Below, one piece after another: positions 36,565 through 46,205 of a stretch of 64,000 nucleotides of DNA. The DNA lies in the NCBI GenBank assembly GCA_015075225.1, contig JABTUQ010000006.1, positions 62,001-126,000 of the forward strand, written 5' to 3'. Under the pieces are notes generated by a model. It did no database searches. It was not told the origin of the DNA and saw only the letters and a program-made list of their open reading frames with translations. Both the position numbers and the translations under genes were made by a program. This stretch comes from Burkholderiales bacterium (GTDB taxonomy: Bacteria; Pseudomonadota; Gammaproteobacteria; Burkholderiales; Nitrosomonadaceae). Each line of letters starts with the position of its first letter. The first letter of the stretch is position 1.

Positions 36565-37191
36565 TTACGATGTGGCGGCCAGTGCTGCGATGACTTCCTC
36601 GTCTTCCACCTGTGGAAACGCATGATAAAACTGCCCGACCGAATAAAACGGCACCGGCGTTTCCAGGCAGATCATTTCGTCGGCTAGTGGTCTGATAGCC
36701 ACCAATGTTCCGGCAGGTGCAACCGGTACAGCGCAGATCAGTTTGCGTGGCTGCCGGTTACGGACGGTATGCAGTGCCGCGATCATAGTGGCACCAGTCG
36801 CCAGACCATCATCCACCACAATCACGATCCGGTCATGTGGATCGATCGGCGGGCGCACGGGGGTATAAAACCGGCGCCGTGCGCGCAGCAATTCGAGCTG
36901 GGCCGTTTTTTCAGTTTCGATGTATTCGGGAGTGGCCCCACTTTGTGCGGCATGCTCGGCCAGATAAACCCATCCGCTTTCATCCATAGCACCGATCGCA
37001 AATTCCGGGTTGCCGGGCGCGCGCAGCTTGCGTACCAGCACAACATCCAGTTCACCATCCAGTTTGTCGGCGATGATGCGGGACATGGGTACTGCGCCGC
37101 GTGGAATCGCCAGTATCAGCGGATTTTGTCCTTTATAAGCCTTGAGCCGTTCTGCCAACCGGAGAGCGGCTGCTGTGCGATCTTCGAACAT
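36565..37191 (-). CDS. Phosphoribosyltransferase family protein
   Basis: From ATG 37191, preceded by a perfect AGGAGG ribosome binding site, the product has 208 residues; a longer frame begins 27 bases upstream without such a site. The PRPP-binding motif is RIVIVVDDGLATGATM near residue 115, and VVLVRKLRAPGNPEFAIGA near 50 is typical of the ComF-like/predicted phosphoribosyltransferase group that often lacks a known substrate. MITE copy 3 begins 57 bp upstream of the start. Confidence 0.88.
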   Translation of the reverse strand: MFEDRTAAALRLAERLKAYKGQNPLILAIPRGAVPMSRIIADKLDGELDVVLVRKLRAPGNPEFAIGAMDESGWVYLAEHAAQSGATPEYIETEKTAQLELLRARRRFYTPVRPPIDPHDRIVIVVDDGLATGATMIAALHTVRNRQPRKLICAVPVAPAGTLVAIRPLADEMICLETPVPFYSVGQFYHAFPQVEDEEVIAALAATS

Positions 37192-37247
37192 TTTTACCTC
37201 CTGCGCTGCAATGATCACCGTATCCTACACGGGCGGCTACCGGTTAG

Positions 37248-37375
37248 GGAACCTCTGAAAAGCGGCCTGCGTTGTCATTTTTGCGTAAAACATCGGCTCA
37301 AAATGTTCATTTATTACGTATAAACTCCGCTTTTTATTCAATGCCAGCATCTCACTGATATTTTTCAGGGGTTCC
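37248..37375 (+). repeat. MITE copy 3 (128 bp)
   Basis: Ends GGAACCTCTGAAAAG and TTTTTCAGGGGTTCC form the terminal inverted repeats. Flanks are TTAG (37244-37247) and TTGG (37376-37379), a duplication with one mismatch. The middle segment TTCATTTATTACGTATAAA is shared with copy 1. Confidence 0.82.
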
Positions 37376-37434
37376 TTGGTGATAGCAATGATTCTTGAAC
37401 CGGGAAAAAACATTACGAACAGGAATTGGTTGAA

Positions 37435-38133
37435 TTATTTTTGTCCGCCCGCAGTTTCTCTGGAATCTTTATACGTTGCGCGGACAGCTTCAAGGTTTTT
37501 GATGGCTTCTTCATTGCCCTGTGCAGCGGCTTTTTCAAACCATTCAATTGCCTGTGCAGTATTTTGTCCGACTCCTTCCCCCATCAGGTAGATCACGCCC
37601 AAATTATTTTGGGCATCGATATTTCCCTGTTCGGCCGATTTGGTAAATAGCTCAACTGCCTTGGCGGTATCCTTCTCCACTCCCTCGCCACTGAAATAAA
37701 GCAATGCGAGATTGAACTGGCCGCCAGCATGGCCCTGTTCAGCCGCGCGGTAAAACCATCCTGCAGCCGCTTCCGGATCCTTGTCCTTGACTTTTCCCTG
37801 TGCATCGCGAGAAATGGCTTCCCCGGAAAAAAACATGGAACCAAGGCTGTTTTGCGCATCTGCGTTACCAGCTTCCGCTTCCTTGCGCAAATTCAGGAAA
37901 CGTTGTTCCGGTGTAAGGCCATCATCCAGGGTTGGCATGATTTTCTTTTTTAATTCGTCCTGTTCAGTGGCGGATAAGTTTTCCTTCAAAATCGTGGGGA
38001 GTTCTCCGGCAGAGGTGGATTCATCCATCAGCACAATTTCCGGTTCATCCATGGACGATTTTCCAGAGGTATCCTTGTTTTCACAACCCATGGTCAACAG
38101 AAGAGCTGTCAATAGAACTGCGATAAGTTTCAT
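37435..38133 (-). CDS. Sel1-repeat (SLR/TPR-like) lipoprotein
   Basis: The 232-residue protein starts with a lipoprotein signal (lipobox LTMGC, Cys near residue 17). An acidic spacer follows, then about four Sel1 repeats such as GDAQNSLGSMFFSGEA, GHAGGQFNLALLYFSGEGV, GNIDAQNNLGVIYLMGEGV and GNEEAIKNLEAVRA. These repeats mediate protein contacts. The gene lies between MITE copies 3 and 4, separated by 60 and 80 bp. A good AAAGGA ribosome binding site precedes ATG 38133. Confidence 0.9.
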   Translation of the reverse strand: MKLIAVLLTALLLTMGCENKDTSGKSSMDEPEIVLMDESTSAGELPTILKENLSATEQDELKKKIMPTLDDGLTPEQRFLNLRKEAEAGNADAQNSLGSMFFSGEAISRDAQGKVKDKDPEAAAGWFYRAAEQGHAGGQFNLALLYFSGEGVEKDTAKAVELFTKSAEQGNIDAQNNLGVIYLMGEGVGQNTAQAIEWFEKAAAQGNEEAIKNLEAVRATYKDSRETAGGQK

Positions 38134-38212
38134 GCTGTTTTCCTTTCTAACTGATTAAACATAAAAGATTGAATTGGTAATACAGGTGTTGTTTTGGTAG
38201 CCGGGCAGCTTT

Positions 38213-38407
38213 GGAACCTCTGCAAAACGATCTGTGTTGTCATTTCTGCGTTAAACATCGGCTCAAGATGCTCATTTAAACTCCGCTTTTTACCCGGCGC
38301 GAGCGCCTCGCCCTACGGGTCAGCCTTACGGCTGTTCGCTGCGTTTTACTTGCGTCACCGATGTTTGCCTTGAACTGACTGCCTCGCTGACGTTTTTCAG
38401 GGGCTCT
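38213..38407 (+). repeat. MITE copy 4 (195 bp)
   Basis: Ends GGAACCTCTGCAAAA and TTTTTCAGGGGCTCT are flanked by a perfect 4-bp duplication CTTT (38209-38212 and 38408-38411). It is longer than the others because of an extra GC-rich interior (about 38295-38360) containing short inverted segments around CGCCCTACGGGTCAGC. Confidence 0.82.
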
Positions 38408-38453
38408 CTTTGTACCTTGTAGTGCAAGCCATGTTTTGCAAATGCCGGTGAAT

Positions 38454-39578
38454 TCAATTTTCGGAGATGGCGAACAGGCGCTGATATTCCTTGATGGCGT
38501 AGCGGTCAGTCATGCCGGCAATATAGTCGGCAATGGCCTGGTGTCCATATTCTTCAAATTTCCGCTGGTATTCAGAGGGCAATAATGCAGGTTCGGTTTC
38601 AAATGCGCCAAATAATTTTTCAATGGTATGACGGGCCTTGTTGCTCATGCGCGTGACCTGATAATGCCTGTAGAGATTCTGGTATAGGAAACGTTTCAAT
38701 TCCTGTTCTTCCCGTCGGATTGTATCGCTGAATCCGATCAGAACCGGCATTTCCCGTGCATTATCTGGGCTATCCGGGTTGGCGGCGAGGATACGGCCGG
38801 TGCTTTGCGTTGTCAGATCGACAGCCAGTGTGTTGATCATGCCGCGCACGGTTTCATGGATCAGGCGTCGTCCGGCAATATCCGGGTAACGCTGTTTTAC
38901 CCGGTGCAAGTGGCGGGCAAAAATCCCGATTTCTTCCAGCTGCGCCAGGGTAATTAGACCGGAGCGCAGGCCGTCATCCACGTCGTGATTGTTGTAGGCA
39001 ATTTCATCGGCCAGATTGGCAAGCTGTGCTTCCAGCGAAGCGCTATGGCCATGCAGAAAACGCACACCCAGTTCACCCAGTTCTGTTGCTCTGGATTTGG
39101 GAATTCGTTTCAGGATGCCTTCACGGGTTTCGAAACACAGATTCAATCCGTTGAATGCGGCATAGCGTTCTTCCAGCACATCCACGACACGCAGCGACTG
39201 CAGATTGTGTTCAAAGCCGCCGTGGGGTTTCATGCAGTCATTCAGGGCATCCTGGCCAGCATGGCCGAAAGGCGTATGCCCCAGATCGTGTGACAGGGCG
39301 ATGGCTTCCACCAGTTCTTCGTTGAGATGCAGATTGCGTGCGATGGAGCGGCCGATCTGGGCGACTTCCAGGCTGTGTGTCAGGCGGGTGCGGAACAGAT
39401 CACCTTCATGGTTGACGAATACCTGGGTTTTGTATTCCAGCCGGCGAAAGGCGGTGGAATGAATGACGCGATCCCGGTCGCGCTGGAACTGGCTGCGCCC
39501 AGCCGGCAATTCCTCATGGATGCGGCGGCCGCGCGAATTGGTATCGGAGACGGCGTAAGGTGCCAGGTTGTTATGCAT
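38454..39578 (-). CDS. dgt: Deoxyguanosinetriphosphate triphosphohydrolase-like protein (HD domain)
   Basis: From ATG 39578 the product has 374 residues; a TTG 27 bases upstream would extend it but is less likely. HD-domain ligands appear in [21 protein letters not shown] near residue 65 and [19 protein letters not shown] near 92, with a distal [14 protein letters not shown] near 195. It hydrolyses dNTPs to nucleosides and triphosphate. The start overlaps the end of aroB by 8 bp, so translation is probably coupled. It is the third gene of aroK-aroB-dgt, a frequent betaproteobacterial order. Confidence 0.93.
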   Translation of the reverse strand: MHNNLAPYAVSDTNSRGRRIHEELPAGRSQFQRDRDRVIHSTAFRRLEYKTQVFVNHEGDLFRTRLTHSLEVAQIGRSIARNLHLNEELVEAIALSHDLGHTPFGHAGQDALNDCMKPHGGFEHNLQSLRVVDVLEERYAAFNGLNLCFETREGILKRIPKSRATELGELGVRFLHGHSASLEAQLANLADEIAYNNHDVDDGLRSGLITLAQLEEIGIFARHLHRVKQRYPDIAGRRLIHETVRGMINTLAVDLTTQSTGRILAANPDSPDNAREMPVLIGFSDTIRREEQELKRFLYQNLYRHYQVTRMSNKARHTIEKLFGAFETEPALLPSEYQRKFEEYGHQAIADYIAGMTDRYAIKEYQRLFAISEN

Positions 39579-40680
39579 CGGCAACACAGGCTGACAATGT
39601 TTCAATCAGCAAGGGGGTGGGGACGGTAATGCCCGCAGATGCCTTGCCGATACGATCAAGCAAAATGAAGCGGATAGCGCCACTTTCCACCTTTTTGTCG
39701 AGCTGCATCGATTCCAGATAACGCTCCGGCGAGAGACGCGGGCCTGTTACGGGTAAACCGGCAGCTTCGAACAGGTGCCGGATACGATCCACTTCAACAG
39801 AGGTGATGCGTTGCAAACGTCGGGAGAGATCGGCTGCCATGATGGTGCCAGCGGCAACAGCCTCACCATGTAACCATTCACCATAACCCATGGCATTTTC
39901 GATGGCATGGCCAAAAGTGTGGCCTAGATTAAGCAGTGCCCGCAAACCGCTTTCGCGTTCGTCCAGCGAAACAATCTCGGCCTTGATCTCGCAGCTGCGG
40001 CGAATGGCGTAATTCATTGCTGCAGGATCGCGTGCCAGCAACTGATGCATGTGGTGTTCCAGCCAGTCCATGAAATCTGCATCATGAATCAGGCCATATT
40101 TGATGATTTCTGCGATACCGGCGCGCAGCTCCCTGTCCGGCAGGGTGGCAAGAGTGGCTGTGTCAGTCAGAACCAGTCGGGGTTGATAAAAAGCGCCGAT
40201 CATGTTTTTGCCCAGCGGATGATTGATGCCGGTTTTTCCCCCCACGGAGGAATCCACCTGGGCAAGCAGGGTAGTGGGGATCTGGATAAACGGCACGCCA
40301 CGCAGATAGGAAGCCGCAGCAAAACCGGTCAAATCGCCAATCACGCCACCACCTAGCGCGATCAACGGTGTCTTGCGTTCACAGCGGTGTTCCAGCAGTG
40401 CATCGAAAATCAGATTCAGTGTTTCCCAGTTTTTGTATTGCTCTCCATCCGGCAGGATGATTGAAAACGTATTCACCTGATGGTTGGCCAGCGCGCTGCG
40501 CAGTTTTTCCAGATAAAGCGGTGCGACGGTGGTGTTGGTAATGATGGCTGCCTTTTTTCCAGGCAGATGAGGCAGCAGCAGATCCATCCGTGAGATCATT
40601 TCCTGGCCGATATGTATGGCGTAACTGCGATTCTCGTGGGGGGTATCAAGTGCAACTTCAACGGTTTCTATTGCGTTCAT
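39571..40680 (-). CDS. aroB: 3-dehydroquinate synthase
   Basis: The 369-residue enzyme shows the NAD and metal sites typical of Aro[22 protein letters not shown] near residue 80, [22 protein letters not shown] near 108, [19 protein letters not shown] near 137 and [13 protein letters not shown] near 250. It converts DAHP to 3-dehydroquinate in the shikimate pathway. It is between aroK and dgt. Confidence 0.97.
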   Translation of the reverse strand: MNAIETVEVALDTPHENRSYAIHIGQEMISRMDLLLPHLPGKKAAIITNTTVAPLYLEKLRSALANHQVNTFSIILPDGEQYKNWETLNLIFDALLEHRCERKTPLIALGGGVIGDLTGFAAASYLRGVPFIQIPTTLLAQVDSSVGGKTGINHPLGKNMIGAFYQPRLVLTDTATLATLPDRELRAGIAEIIKYGLIHDADFMDWLEHHMHQLLARDPAAMNYAIRRSCEIKAEIVSLDERESGLRALLNLGHTFGHAIENAMGYGEWLHGEAVAAGTIMAADLSRRLQRITSVEVDRIRHLFEAAGLPVTGPRLSPERYLESMQLDKKVESGAIRFILLDRIGKASAGITVPTPLLIETLSACVADA

Positions 40681-40774
40681 ATCACATTTTCAGGATTGAT
40701 TATTGCCGGGTAAAGCGCCATGTTTTTCAGGATTCATGTATGCAGTCCACAGCCGCTCACAGGGTTGATGGTTG

Positions 40775-41392
40775 TTATTCGGAAGGTTTCGCGGCAGATG
40801 TAGTATCTGGTGTGGCAGCAATGGATTCCTGATTGAACTGGTGTAATCGCTGTATCAGTTTGTGCACGAATGAGCGAGCGCTTTGTCGGCCGCTATCCAT
40901 GATGATATGCGCGGTTTCACGATACAACGGATCGCGCTGGGTAAACAGCTCGACCAGCCGGGCGTGCACATTGCCTGTTTGCAGCAGTGGGCGGTTTTTA
41001 TCCAGATGCGTGCGGCGACGCAATTCAGTGACAGGTGCGCTCAGGTAAACCACAATACCGTTCTGCCGCAATAAGGCACGGTTATCCGGATGCAGGATTG
41101 CGCCACCCCCGGTGGCGAGCACGATATTTTGCTGGCTGACAACATCGCGTAGAACATCGCTTTCACGCTTGCGAAACCCGGCTTCTCCCTCTATTTCGAA
41201 AATTACAGGTATTCCAACTCCGGTGCGTTGCTGGATTTCCTGGTCAACATCAATGAATGTTTTTCCAGTCAGGTTTGCCAGCAACTTTCCAACCGTGGTC
41301 TTGCCGGCGCCCATCATGCCAATGAGGATGATGTTGACAGGCACCGATCCGGTATCAGTGTTTTTTGTGGTTGGTGTTTTGCTGCGTTGCAT
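40775..41392 (-). CDS. aroK: Shikimate kinase
   Basis: From ATG 41392 the product has 205 residues; a TTG six codons upstream is less likely. The Walker A motif is IGMMGAGKTTVGKLLA near residue 26, the shikimate site includes DVDQEIQQRTG near 50 and FRKRE near 73, and VLATGGGAILHPDNR near 92 is the glycine-rich acceptor loop. It phosphorylates shikimate. The N-terminal 18 residues and the C-terminal 20 are extensions outside the core. First gene of aroK-aroB-dgt. Confidence 0.95.
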   Translation of the reverse strand: MQRSKTPTTKNTDTGSVPVNIILIGMMGAGKTTVGKLLANLTGKTFIDVDQEIQQRTGVGIPVIFEIEGEAGFRKRESDVLRDVVSQQNIVLATGGGAILHPDNRALLRQNGIVVYLSAPVTELRRRTHLDKNRPLLQTGNVHARLVELFTQRDPLYRETAHIIMDSGRQSARSFVHKLIQRLHQFNQESIAATPDTTSAAKPSE

Positions 41393-41469
41393 GCCGCAAT
41401 TGTACCGCAAACCCTCTGCCTGCCCGCATCATATGAATTATTTCCTAAATTACTATTTGAGTTGAAATA

Positions 41470-41501
41470 CGATTTTTATTGATTTGGATCAATAAAAATC
41501 G
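41470..41501 (+). promoter_or_regulatory. FNR/Anr-type operator (perfect TTGAT-N4-ATCAA) in a 32-bp palindrome
   Basis: Positions 41479-41492 read TTGATTTGGATCAA, an exact match to the FNR-family consensus. The arms extend as CGATTTTTATTGAT and its complement, giving a 14-bp-arm palindrome around a 4-base centre. The centre at 41485.5 is 41.5 bases before a predicted start at 41527, and CATGAT at 41515-41520 is in place as the -10, so this looks like a class II activated promoter for the small membrane protein at 41556. Confidence 0.75.
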
Positions 41502-41555
41502 AGCTGATCAGGTGCATGATTTATTCCAGGTTCATACAAAAAAGGAGTAAATAAA

Positions 41556-41675
41556 ATGAGTGAAGTTGTCAAAGGTAGCGATACCGAAACCTTTAGAAAT
41601 ATGATGGTTGCAGTTGTGTTCATTTTTGCAGTACTAGGCTCGTTAATCGTGATTTCGTCATACTATGCTGGCTAG
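41556..41675 (+). CDS. 39-residue single-helix membrane protein, probably FNR-regulated
   Basis: The frame runs from ATG 41556 to TAG 41673-41675. It has a strong ribosome binding site (AGGAG, 41543-41547) eight bases upstream. The peptide has a hydrophilic N-terminus (MSEVVKGSDTETFRN) and one helix of about 20 hydrophobic residues (MMVAVVFIFAVLGSLIVISS) ending YYAG. This layout resembles small accessory subunits of membrane enzymes such as terminal oxidases, but I do not recognise the family. A perfect FNR-type site lies 70 bp upstream and a long hairpin 34 bp downstream, so it looks like a separate transcription unit. No neighbour explains its role. Confidence 0.75.
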   Translation: MSEVVKGSDTETFRNMMVAVVFIFAVLGSLIVISSYYAG

Positions 41676-42020
41676 GCATGCGGTAACAATCATGCATTGA
41701 TTCCTCCGGGTGCAAGATCCGTTGGTTGTGTCCAGCCAATGGATCTTGCACTGACACTCTTGTAATACCCAGTCTGAATATAACAATCTCCTTTCAGGAT
41801 AGCGCCCGTATTTTCCGGGTTGATCCATTCCATCTGGCATCCTTCTTTCCATTTCGTTTCCTGGTTTTACTCGCTTTCCTCGTAAAAGTGGCGTGACTAT
41901 TGATCTGTTTGCAAGCAGTTAGAAAGCATAGTTTGATAAGATCGCGTGTTCTTTTCTTTTGTACCGAAGGTGCTCCGGGTTACCGGTTTGTTCATGTATG
42001 TTGCAAGGAGAGCGTGAGCC
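41676..42020. other. Intergenic region upstream of the RND efflux operon
   Basis: Apart from the hairpin at 41710-41751 no gene or clear operator was found. The RND operon has an AAGGAG site at 42005-42010. A promoter presumably lies near 41930-41980 but no good hexamers were picked. Confidence 0.4.
41710..41751 (+). terminator. Strong hairpin after the 39-residue gene
   Basis: GTGCAAGATCC and GGATCTTGCAC pair perfectly over 11 bp and the stem continues with TTGG/CCAA through one wobble pair. There is no T-run, so it may be a terminator that needs Rho, or an mRNA 3' stabiliser. Confidence 0.55.
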
Positions 42021-43112
42021 GTGATGATAAATGGAACAGGAAAACTGCTGTGCATCGCTCTGGTGTTGATGCTTTCAGCCTGCGGCAAGCGGGAGGAAGC
42101 AGCCAGGGTGATTAGCCCGCCTTCGGTCAGCGTGGTTGCTGCCGGGCATGCGTCAATGGAAATGCGTGAGGAAACGGTTGGTTCTCTGGAAGGTTTGTCG
42201 GATCCAACTGTTGCAGCTGAAGTTTCCGGACGAGTCCTCAAAGTGTTGGTGCGACAAGGACAGCACGTAAAAAAAGGTCAGGAAATTGCATCGCTGAATC
42301 CAGTCGATTATCAGTTGCAGCGCCGCGAAGCGCTGAGTGAGGTTGCCCGGCTGGAAGCGCTGCAGGAGAACCAGAGGCGTCTGGTTGAACGGAATACACG
42401 TCTGGTTGAACGGAATTTCATTTCCGAGAATGCGCTGGATGATGTCAAAACCCAGGAAATTGCCCTGCGCAGACAACTGGAAGGCGCCAAATCCCGTTTG
42501 GCCACGATTGAACACAACACATCCAAAACACGTTTGCTTTCTCCTGTGGATGGCATCGTGGAATCCCGTCAGGTTGCTGAAGGCGATTATGTGAAGATAG
42601 GCGACCCCCTGTTCCAGATCATCAGTAATCAGCGATTACGCGCCCATCTGCCGTTCCCCGAAAGCATCGCATCGCAGATCAGGCCGGGTCTGGAAATCCG
42701 GCTGACTACGCCGACTTCCGATATCGAGATTATCTCCCGTATAAAAGAGCTGAAGCCAGCCATAGGCGCCGGCAATCGGGCGATAGAGGTGTTGGCCGAT
42801 GTGGAAAATCAGCCCGGCTGGCATACAGGTGCCAGTGTCAATGGTGTGGTGATTCTTGGCATTCGCAAGGATGTGGTAGTGGTGCCGGAGCAGAGTGTGG
42901 TGTTGCGCCCGGCCGGTGAGGTGGTGTATGCCGTGAATCAGGCACAGGCGCATCAACGCGTGGTGCATACCGGCCTGAGGCAAGATGGGATGGTCGAAAT
43001 TATCGACGGCGTAGAGGCGGGAGAGCAGGTTGTGCTGGATGGTGCTGCCTTTCTGACGGATGGCGCCAAAATCTCCATCCAGAATGAAACAGCAGGGCAG
43101 GCCGACTCATGA
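42021..43112 (+). CDS. RND efflux periplasmic adaptor (membrane fusion) lipoprotein
   Basis: The 363-residue protein has a lipobox (LMLSACGK, Cys near residue 17). A barrel-sandwich hybrid/lipoyl half (VAAEVSGRVLKVLVRQGQHV near 63 and KTRLLSPVDGIVESRQVAEGDYV near 170) flanks a coiled-coil hairpin (about 95-160). A beta-barrel and membrane-proximal domain follow. It links the RND pump to an outer-membrane channel. The start is GTG 42021 or the adjacent ATG 42024 behind AAGGAG. Its stop overlaps the pump gene by 4 bp (ATGA). No outer-membrane channel gene is adjacent. Confidence 0.92.
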   Translation: MMINGTGKLLCIALVLMLSACGKREEAARVISPPSVSVVAAGHASMEMREETVGSLEGLSDPTVAAEVSGRVLKVLVRQGQHVKKGQEIASLNPVDYQLQRREALSEVARLEALQENQRRLVERNTRLVERNFISENALDDVKTQEIALRRQLEGAKSRLATIEHNTSKTRLLSPVDGIVESRQVAEGDYVKIGDPLFQIISNQRLRAHLPFPESIASQIRPGLEIRLTTPTSDIEIISRIKELKPAIGAGNRAIEVLADVENQPGWHTGASVNGVVILGIRKDVVVVPEQSVVLRPAGEVVYAVNQAQAHQRVVHTGLRQDGMVEIIDGVEAGEQVVLDGAAFLTDGAKISIQNETAGQADS

Positions 43113-46100
43113 CACTGCCAGAACTCTCGATCAAACGCCATGTGCTGGCGTGGATGGTTTCCGGGTTGCTGGTGTTGCTGGGTGTGATCAGTTATCAGCG
43201 TATCGGGGTGGATCGCTGGCCCTATATCGAATTTCCCATGATTTCGGTGACAACGACCCTGATCGGGGCCAATCCCGATATCGTCGATGCCAGCATTACC
43301 AACATCATCGAGACATCAATCAATACCATTCCGGGTATTGAACATGTGCAGTCCAGTTCTTCACCCAATATCTCGGTGACCACCATTACCTTTGGTCTGG
43401 ACAAAAATATCGACGTTGCCTACAACGAAGTGCAGTCGAATATCAACCAGGTTCTGCGGCGGCTGCCGGATGATGCCGATCCACCGATTGTGCGCAAGAT
43501 CGAGACTAACGCTCAGCCGGTGATGTGGCTATCGTTACAGGGTGATCGCACGCTGCAGCAGCTCAATCTGTTCGGGTTTAACGTCATCAAGAAGAAGCTG
43601 GAAACAATTGATGGCGTCGGCGAGGTGCGTCTGGGAGGGCGCCGTGATCGCACCATCCGCATCCATATCCTGCCCGAGCGTATGGCTTCGCATAATCTGG
43701 CTGCTGGCGATGTGATCAGCGCGTTCCGGCGTGAGCATATCCAGTTGCCGGGTGGGTTTCTGGTGGGCAAAAATACGGAAAGGCTGATCAAGCTTGATCT
43801 GGAATTTCACAATCTCAAGGATATATCCAACCTGATTGTGGCTTATCGTGACAATGCCCCGATCCGGCTGAAGGAGATTGCGGAAATCGAGGATGATCTG
43901 GCCGATTATCGCCAGGTGGCGCGTTTTAATGGCCAACCTTCGCTGGGACTGGGCATTGTCAAGGTTTCCAATGCCAATACGGTTGCTATTATTGATGAAG
44001 TTGAGCGCAGGCTGAAAGAAGACATCATCCCCAGCCTGCCGCCCGGAATGCGTATTAGTGTTTCCACCAGTGATGCGATTTTTATCAAAGAGCTGGTGAA
44101 TTCATTGCAGGAACATCTGGTTGAAGGCACATTGCTGGCCGCGCTGATTGTCTGGCTGTTCCTGCGTTCGGTGAGCTCCACGCTGATTGTTGCGACAGCG
44201 ATCCCGGTGTCGCTGATGGGCGCGGTGGCCGTGATGTATTTTTCCGGATTCACCTTCAACACCATGACACTGCTCGCGCTGTTGCTGCTGATTGGAGTGG
44301 TGGTAGATGATGCTATTGTGGTGCTGGAGAGCATTTTCCGCCACATGAGCCGGGGTCAGGATGAACACGGCAAGGTAGATGCGGCAGCCGCTTCGATCAG
44401 AGGCAGCCATGAAGTCGTGTTTGCGGTTATTGCAGCCACATTCTCACTGGTTTGTATCTTCGCGCCAGTGATTTTCATGGACGGCATCATTGGCAAATTC
44501 TTCAAATCGTTTGCTGTGGTTGTCACTTTTGGTGTGCTGATTTCCCTGCTGGTTTCGCTGACGCTGACACCCATGCTTTGCTCACGCTATTTACAGGTGG
44601 ACCGTAAACACGGGCGTCTCTATTACTGGCTGGATGGCTGGTTTGATCGCATGGACCGGGTGTACATCTCGCTGCTTGATTACGCCATTGTGCATCGCTG
44701 GAAAGTCATTCTGATTACAACCATTACCGTGCTGAGCAGTGGTTTCTTTTTTGGCAATGTGGAAAAAGAACTTTCACCGGAGGCGGATGAAGGGGTATTC
44801 ACCGTGAATTTCAGAACGCCACTGGGTTCGAGTATTGACTATACCGATTCGCGACTGAGGTTGATTGAAGGTGTGCTGGCATCCTATCCCAAGGAAGTGG
44901 CCAGTTATCTTTCCATTATTGGCGCTGGGCAGGATGGGCAAGTGAATAAAGGGTTCGTCAGTGTTCGTTTGTATGACCGCAATAGCCGCACCAAGACACA
45001 AAAGGAACTTATCCGCGAGCTGAGGGAACGTTTTGACAGCATTCCCGGGGTGCGGGCATTTCCTGCGCCGGTTTCCATTGTGCGCGGACAGCGCTCGGAA
45101 AAACTGCAGTTTAATATGACAGGGCCCAATCTTCAGGAAGTGAGCCGGCTGGCCAAGGAAATGCAGCGGCGGCTTGGTGAAATGCCAGGGATGGGTAAGG
45201 TGGATCTGGATCTGGATCTTGATCTGCCGCAACTGGTGGTAGAGCTGGACCGGACACGGGCTGCCAGTCTTGGCATCTCTGCGGCGGATATTGCCACGGC
45301 AATCAATATGTTTACCGGAGGTGTGGATGTAGCCCGATTCAATGATGAACCGGGAGATGGGCAGCGCTATGTAATCAGAATCAAGGGTAAGGCAAGCCGG
45401 TTCAATCAGATTGAGGATCTGAAGAAAATTTATTTGAGAAGCAGCGGGAACGAGCTGGTGAGGCTAGATACCATCGCACAATTTCGTGATAGCCTCGGCG
45501 CAGCCGTGATCGGGCGTTTTGATCTGCAATATGCAGCAATGTTCTACGCCAATCCGGTCTTGCCGCTGGGGAAGGCAGCCGAAGTGGTATTCCAGCAAGC
45601 TGCCGAATTCCTGCCAGCGGGTTATACGGTGAAAATGACCGGGCAGGCAGAAGAACTGGCCAAGACGGTATCGAATACCGTATTTATTTTTACGCTGGCG
45701 CTGGTCCTGCTTTACATGGTGCTGGCCAGCCAGTTCAATTCTTTCCTGCAGCCGCTTATTGTCATGGTGGCGCAGCCGCTGGCAATTATCGGTGGTATTT
45801 TTGGCTTGTGGCTGACGGGAAACTCGCTCAACATTTTTTCCATGATTGGCCTTGTGCTGCTGATTGGGCTGGTTGCTAAAAATTCGATCTTGCTGATTGA
45901 TCTGACCAACCAACTGCGGGAACAGGGAAAATCCATCAATGATGCTCTGCGCGAAGCCTGCCCTGTCCGGTTGCGGCCAGTGCTGATGACTTCGCTCACT
46001 GTCATCCTTGCGTTATTGCCCGCAGCAATGGGGCTAGGAGCCGGGGCAGAAACCAATCGCCCGCTTTCCGTCGCGGTGATTGGCGGCATGATTTCCTCTA

Positions 46101-46192
46101 CATTGCTGACTTTGGTGGTAGTGCCTGCAGTTTATTCTCTGGTGATGCAGGCGGTAGAAAAATGGCATCACCGCAAAAAGATGATGCAGTAA
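43109..46192 (+). CDS. RND efflux pump, inner-membrane permease (HAE1-like)
   Basis: The 1,027-residue protein has the 12-helix RND layout with two periplasmic loops. Characteristic text includes GVDRWPYIEFPMISVTTTLIGAN near residue 30, TLLALLLLIGVVVDDAIVVLESIFR near 390-414 (helix 4 proton-relay Asp pair), FSMIGLVLLIGLVAKNSILLID near 910 and RPVLMTSLTVILALLPAAMG near 955. The substrate is not evident; helix 4 has the DD motif of hydrophobe exporters, and no metal-export methionine cluster was seen. It is cotranscribed with the adaptor. Confidence 0.93.
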   Translation: MTLPELSIKRHVLAWMVSGLLVLLGVISYQRIGVDRWPYIEFPMISVTTTLIGANPDIVDASITNIIETSINTIPGIEHVQSSSSPNISVTTITFGLDKNIDVAYNEVQSNINQVLRRLPDDADPPIVRKIETNAQPVMWLSLQGDRTLQQLNLFGFNVIKKKLETIDGVGEVRLGGRRDRTIRIHILPERMASHNLAAGDVISAFRREHIQLPGGFLVGKNTERLIKLDLEFHNLKDISNLIVAYRDNAPIRLKEIAEIEDDLADYRQVARFNGQPSLGLGIVKVSNANTVAIIDEVERRLKEDIIPSLPPGMRISVSTSDAIFIKELVNSLQEHLVEGTLLAALIVWLFLRSVSSTLIVATAIPVSLMGAVAVMYFSGFTFNTMTLLALLLLIGVVVDDAIVVLESIFRHMSRGQDEHGKVDAAAASIRGSHEVVFAVIAATFSLVCIFAPVIFMDGIIGKFFKSFAVVVTFGVLISLLVSLTLTPMLCSRYLQVDRKHGRLYYWLDGWFDRMDRVYISLLDYAIVHRWKVILITTITVLSSGFFFGNVEKELSPEADEGVFTVNFRTPLGSSIDYTDSRLRLIEGVLASYPKEVASYLSIIGAGQDGQVNKGFVSVRLYDRNSRTKTQKELIRELRERFDSIPGVRAFPAPVSIVRGQRSEKLQFNMTGPNLQEVSRLAKEMQRRLGEMPGMGKVDLDLDLDLPQLVVELDRTRAASLGISAADIATAINMFTGGVDVARFNDEPGDGQRYVIRIKGKASRFNQIEDLKKIYLRSSGNELVRLDTIAQFRDSLGAAVIGRFDLQYAAMFYANPVLPLGKAAEVVFQQAAEFLPAGYTVKMTGQAEELAKTVSNTVFIFTLALVLLYMVLASQFNSFLQPLIVMVAQPLAIIGGIFGLWLTGNSLNIFSMIGLVLLIGLVAKNSILLIDLTNQLREQGKSINDALREACPVRLRPVLMTSLTVILALLPAAMGLGAGAETNRPLSVAVIGGMISSTLLTLVVVPAVYSLVMQAVEKWHHRKKMMQ

Positions 46193-46205
46193 CCCCCGGC
46201 GTTCC

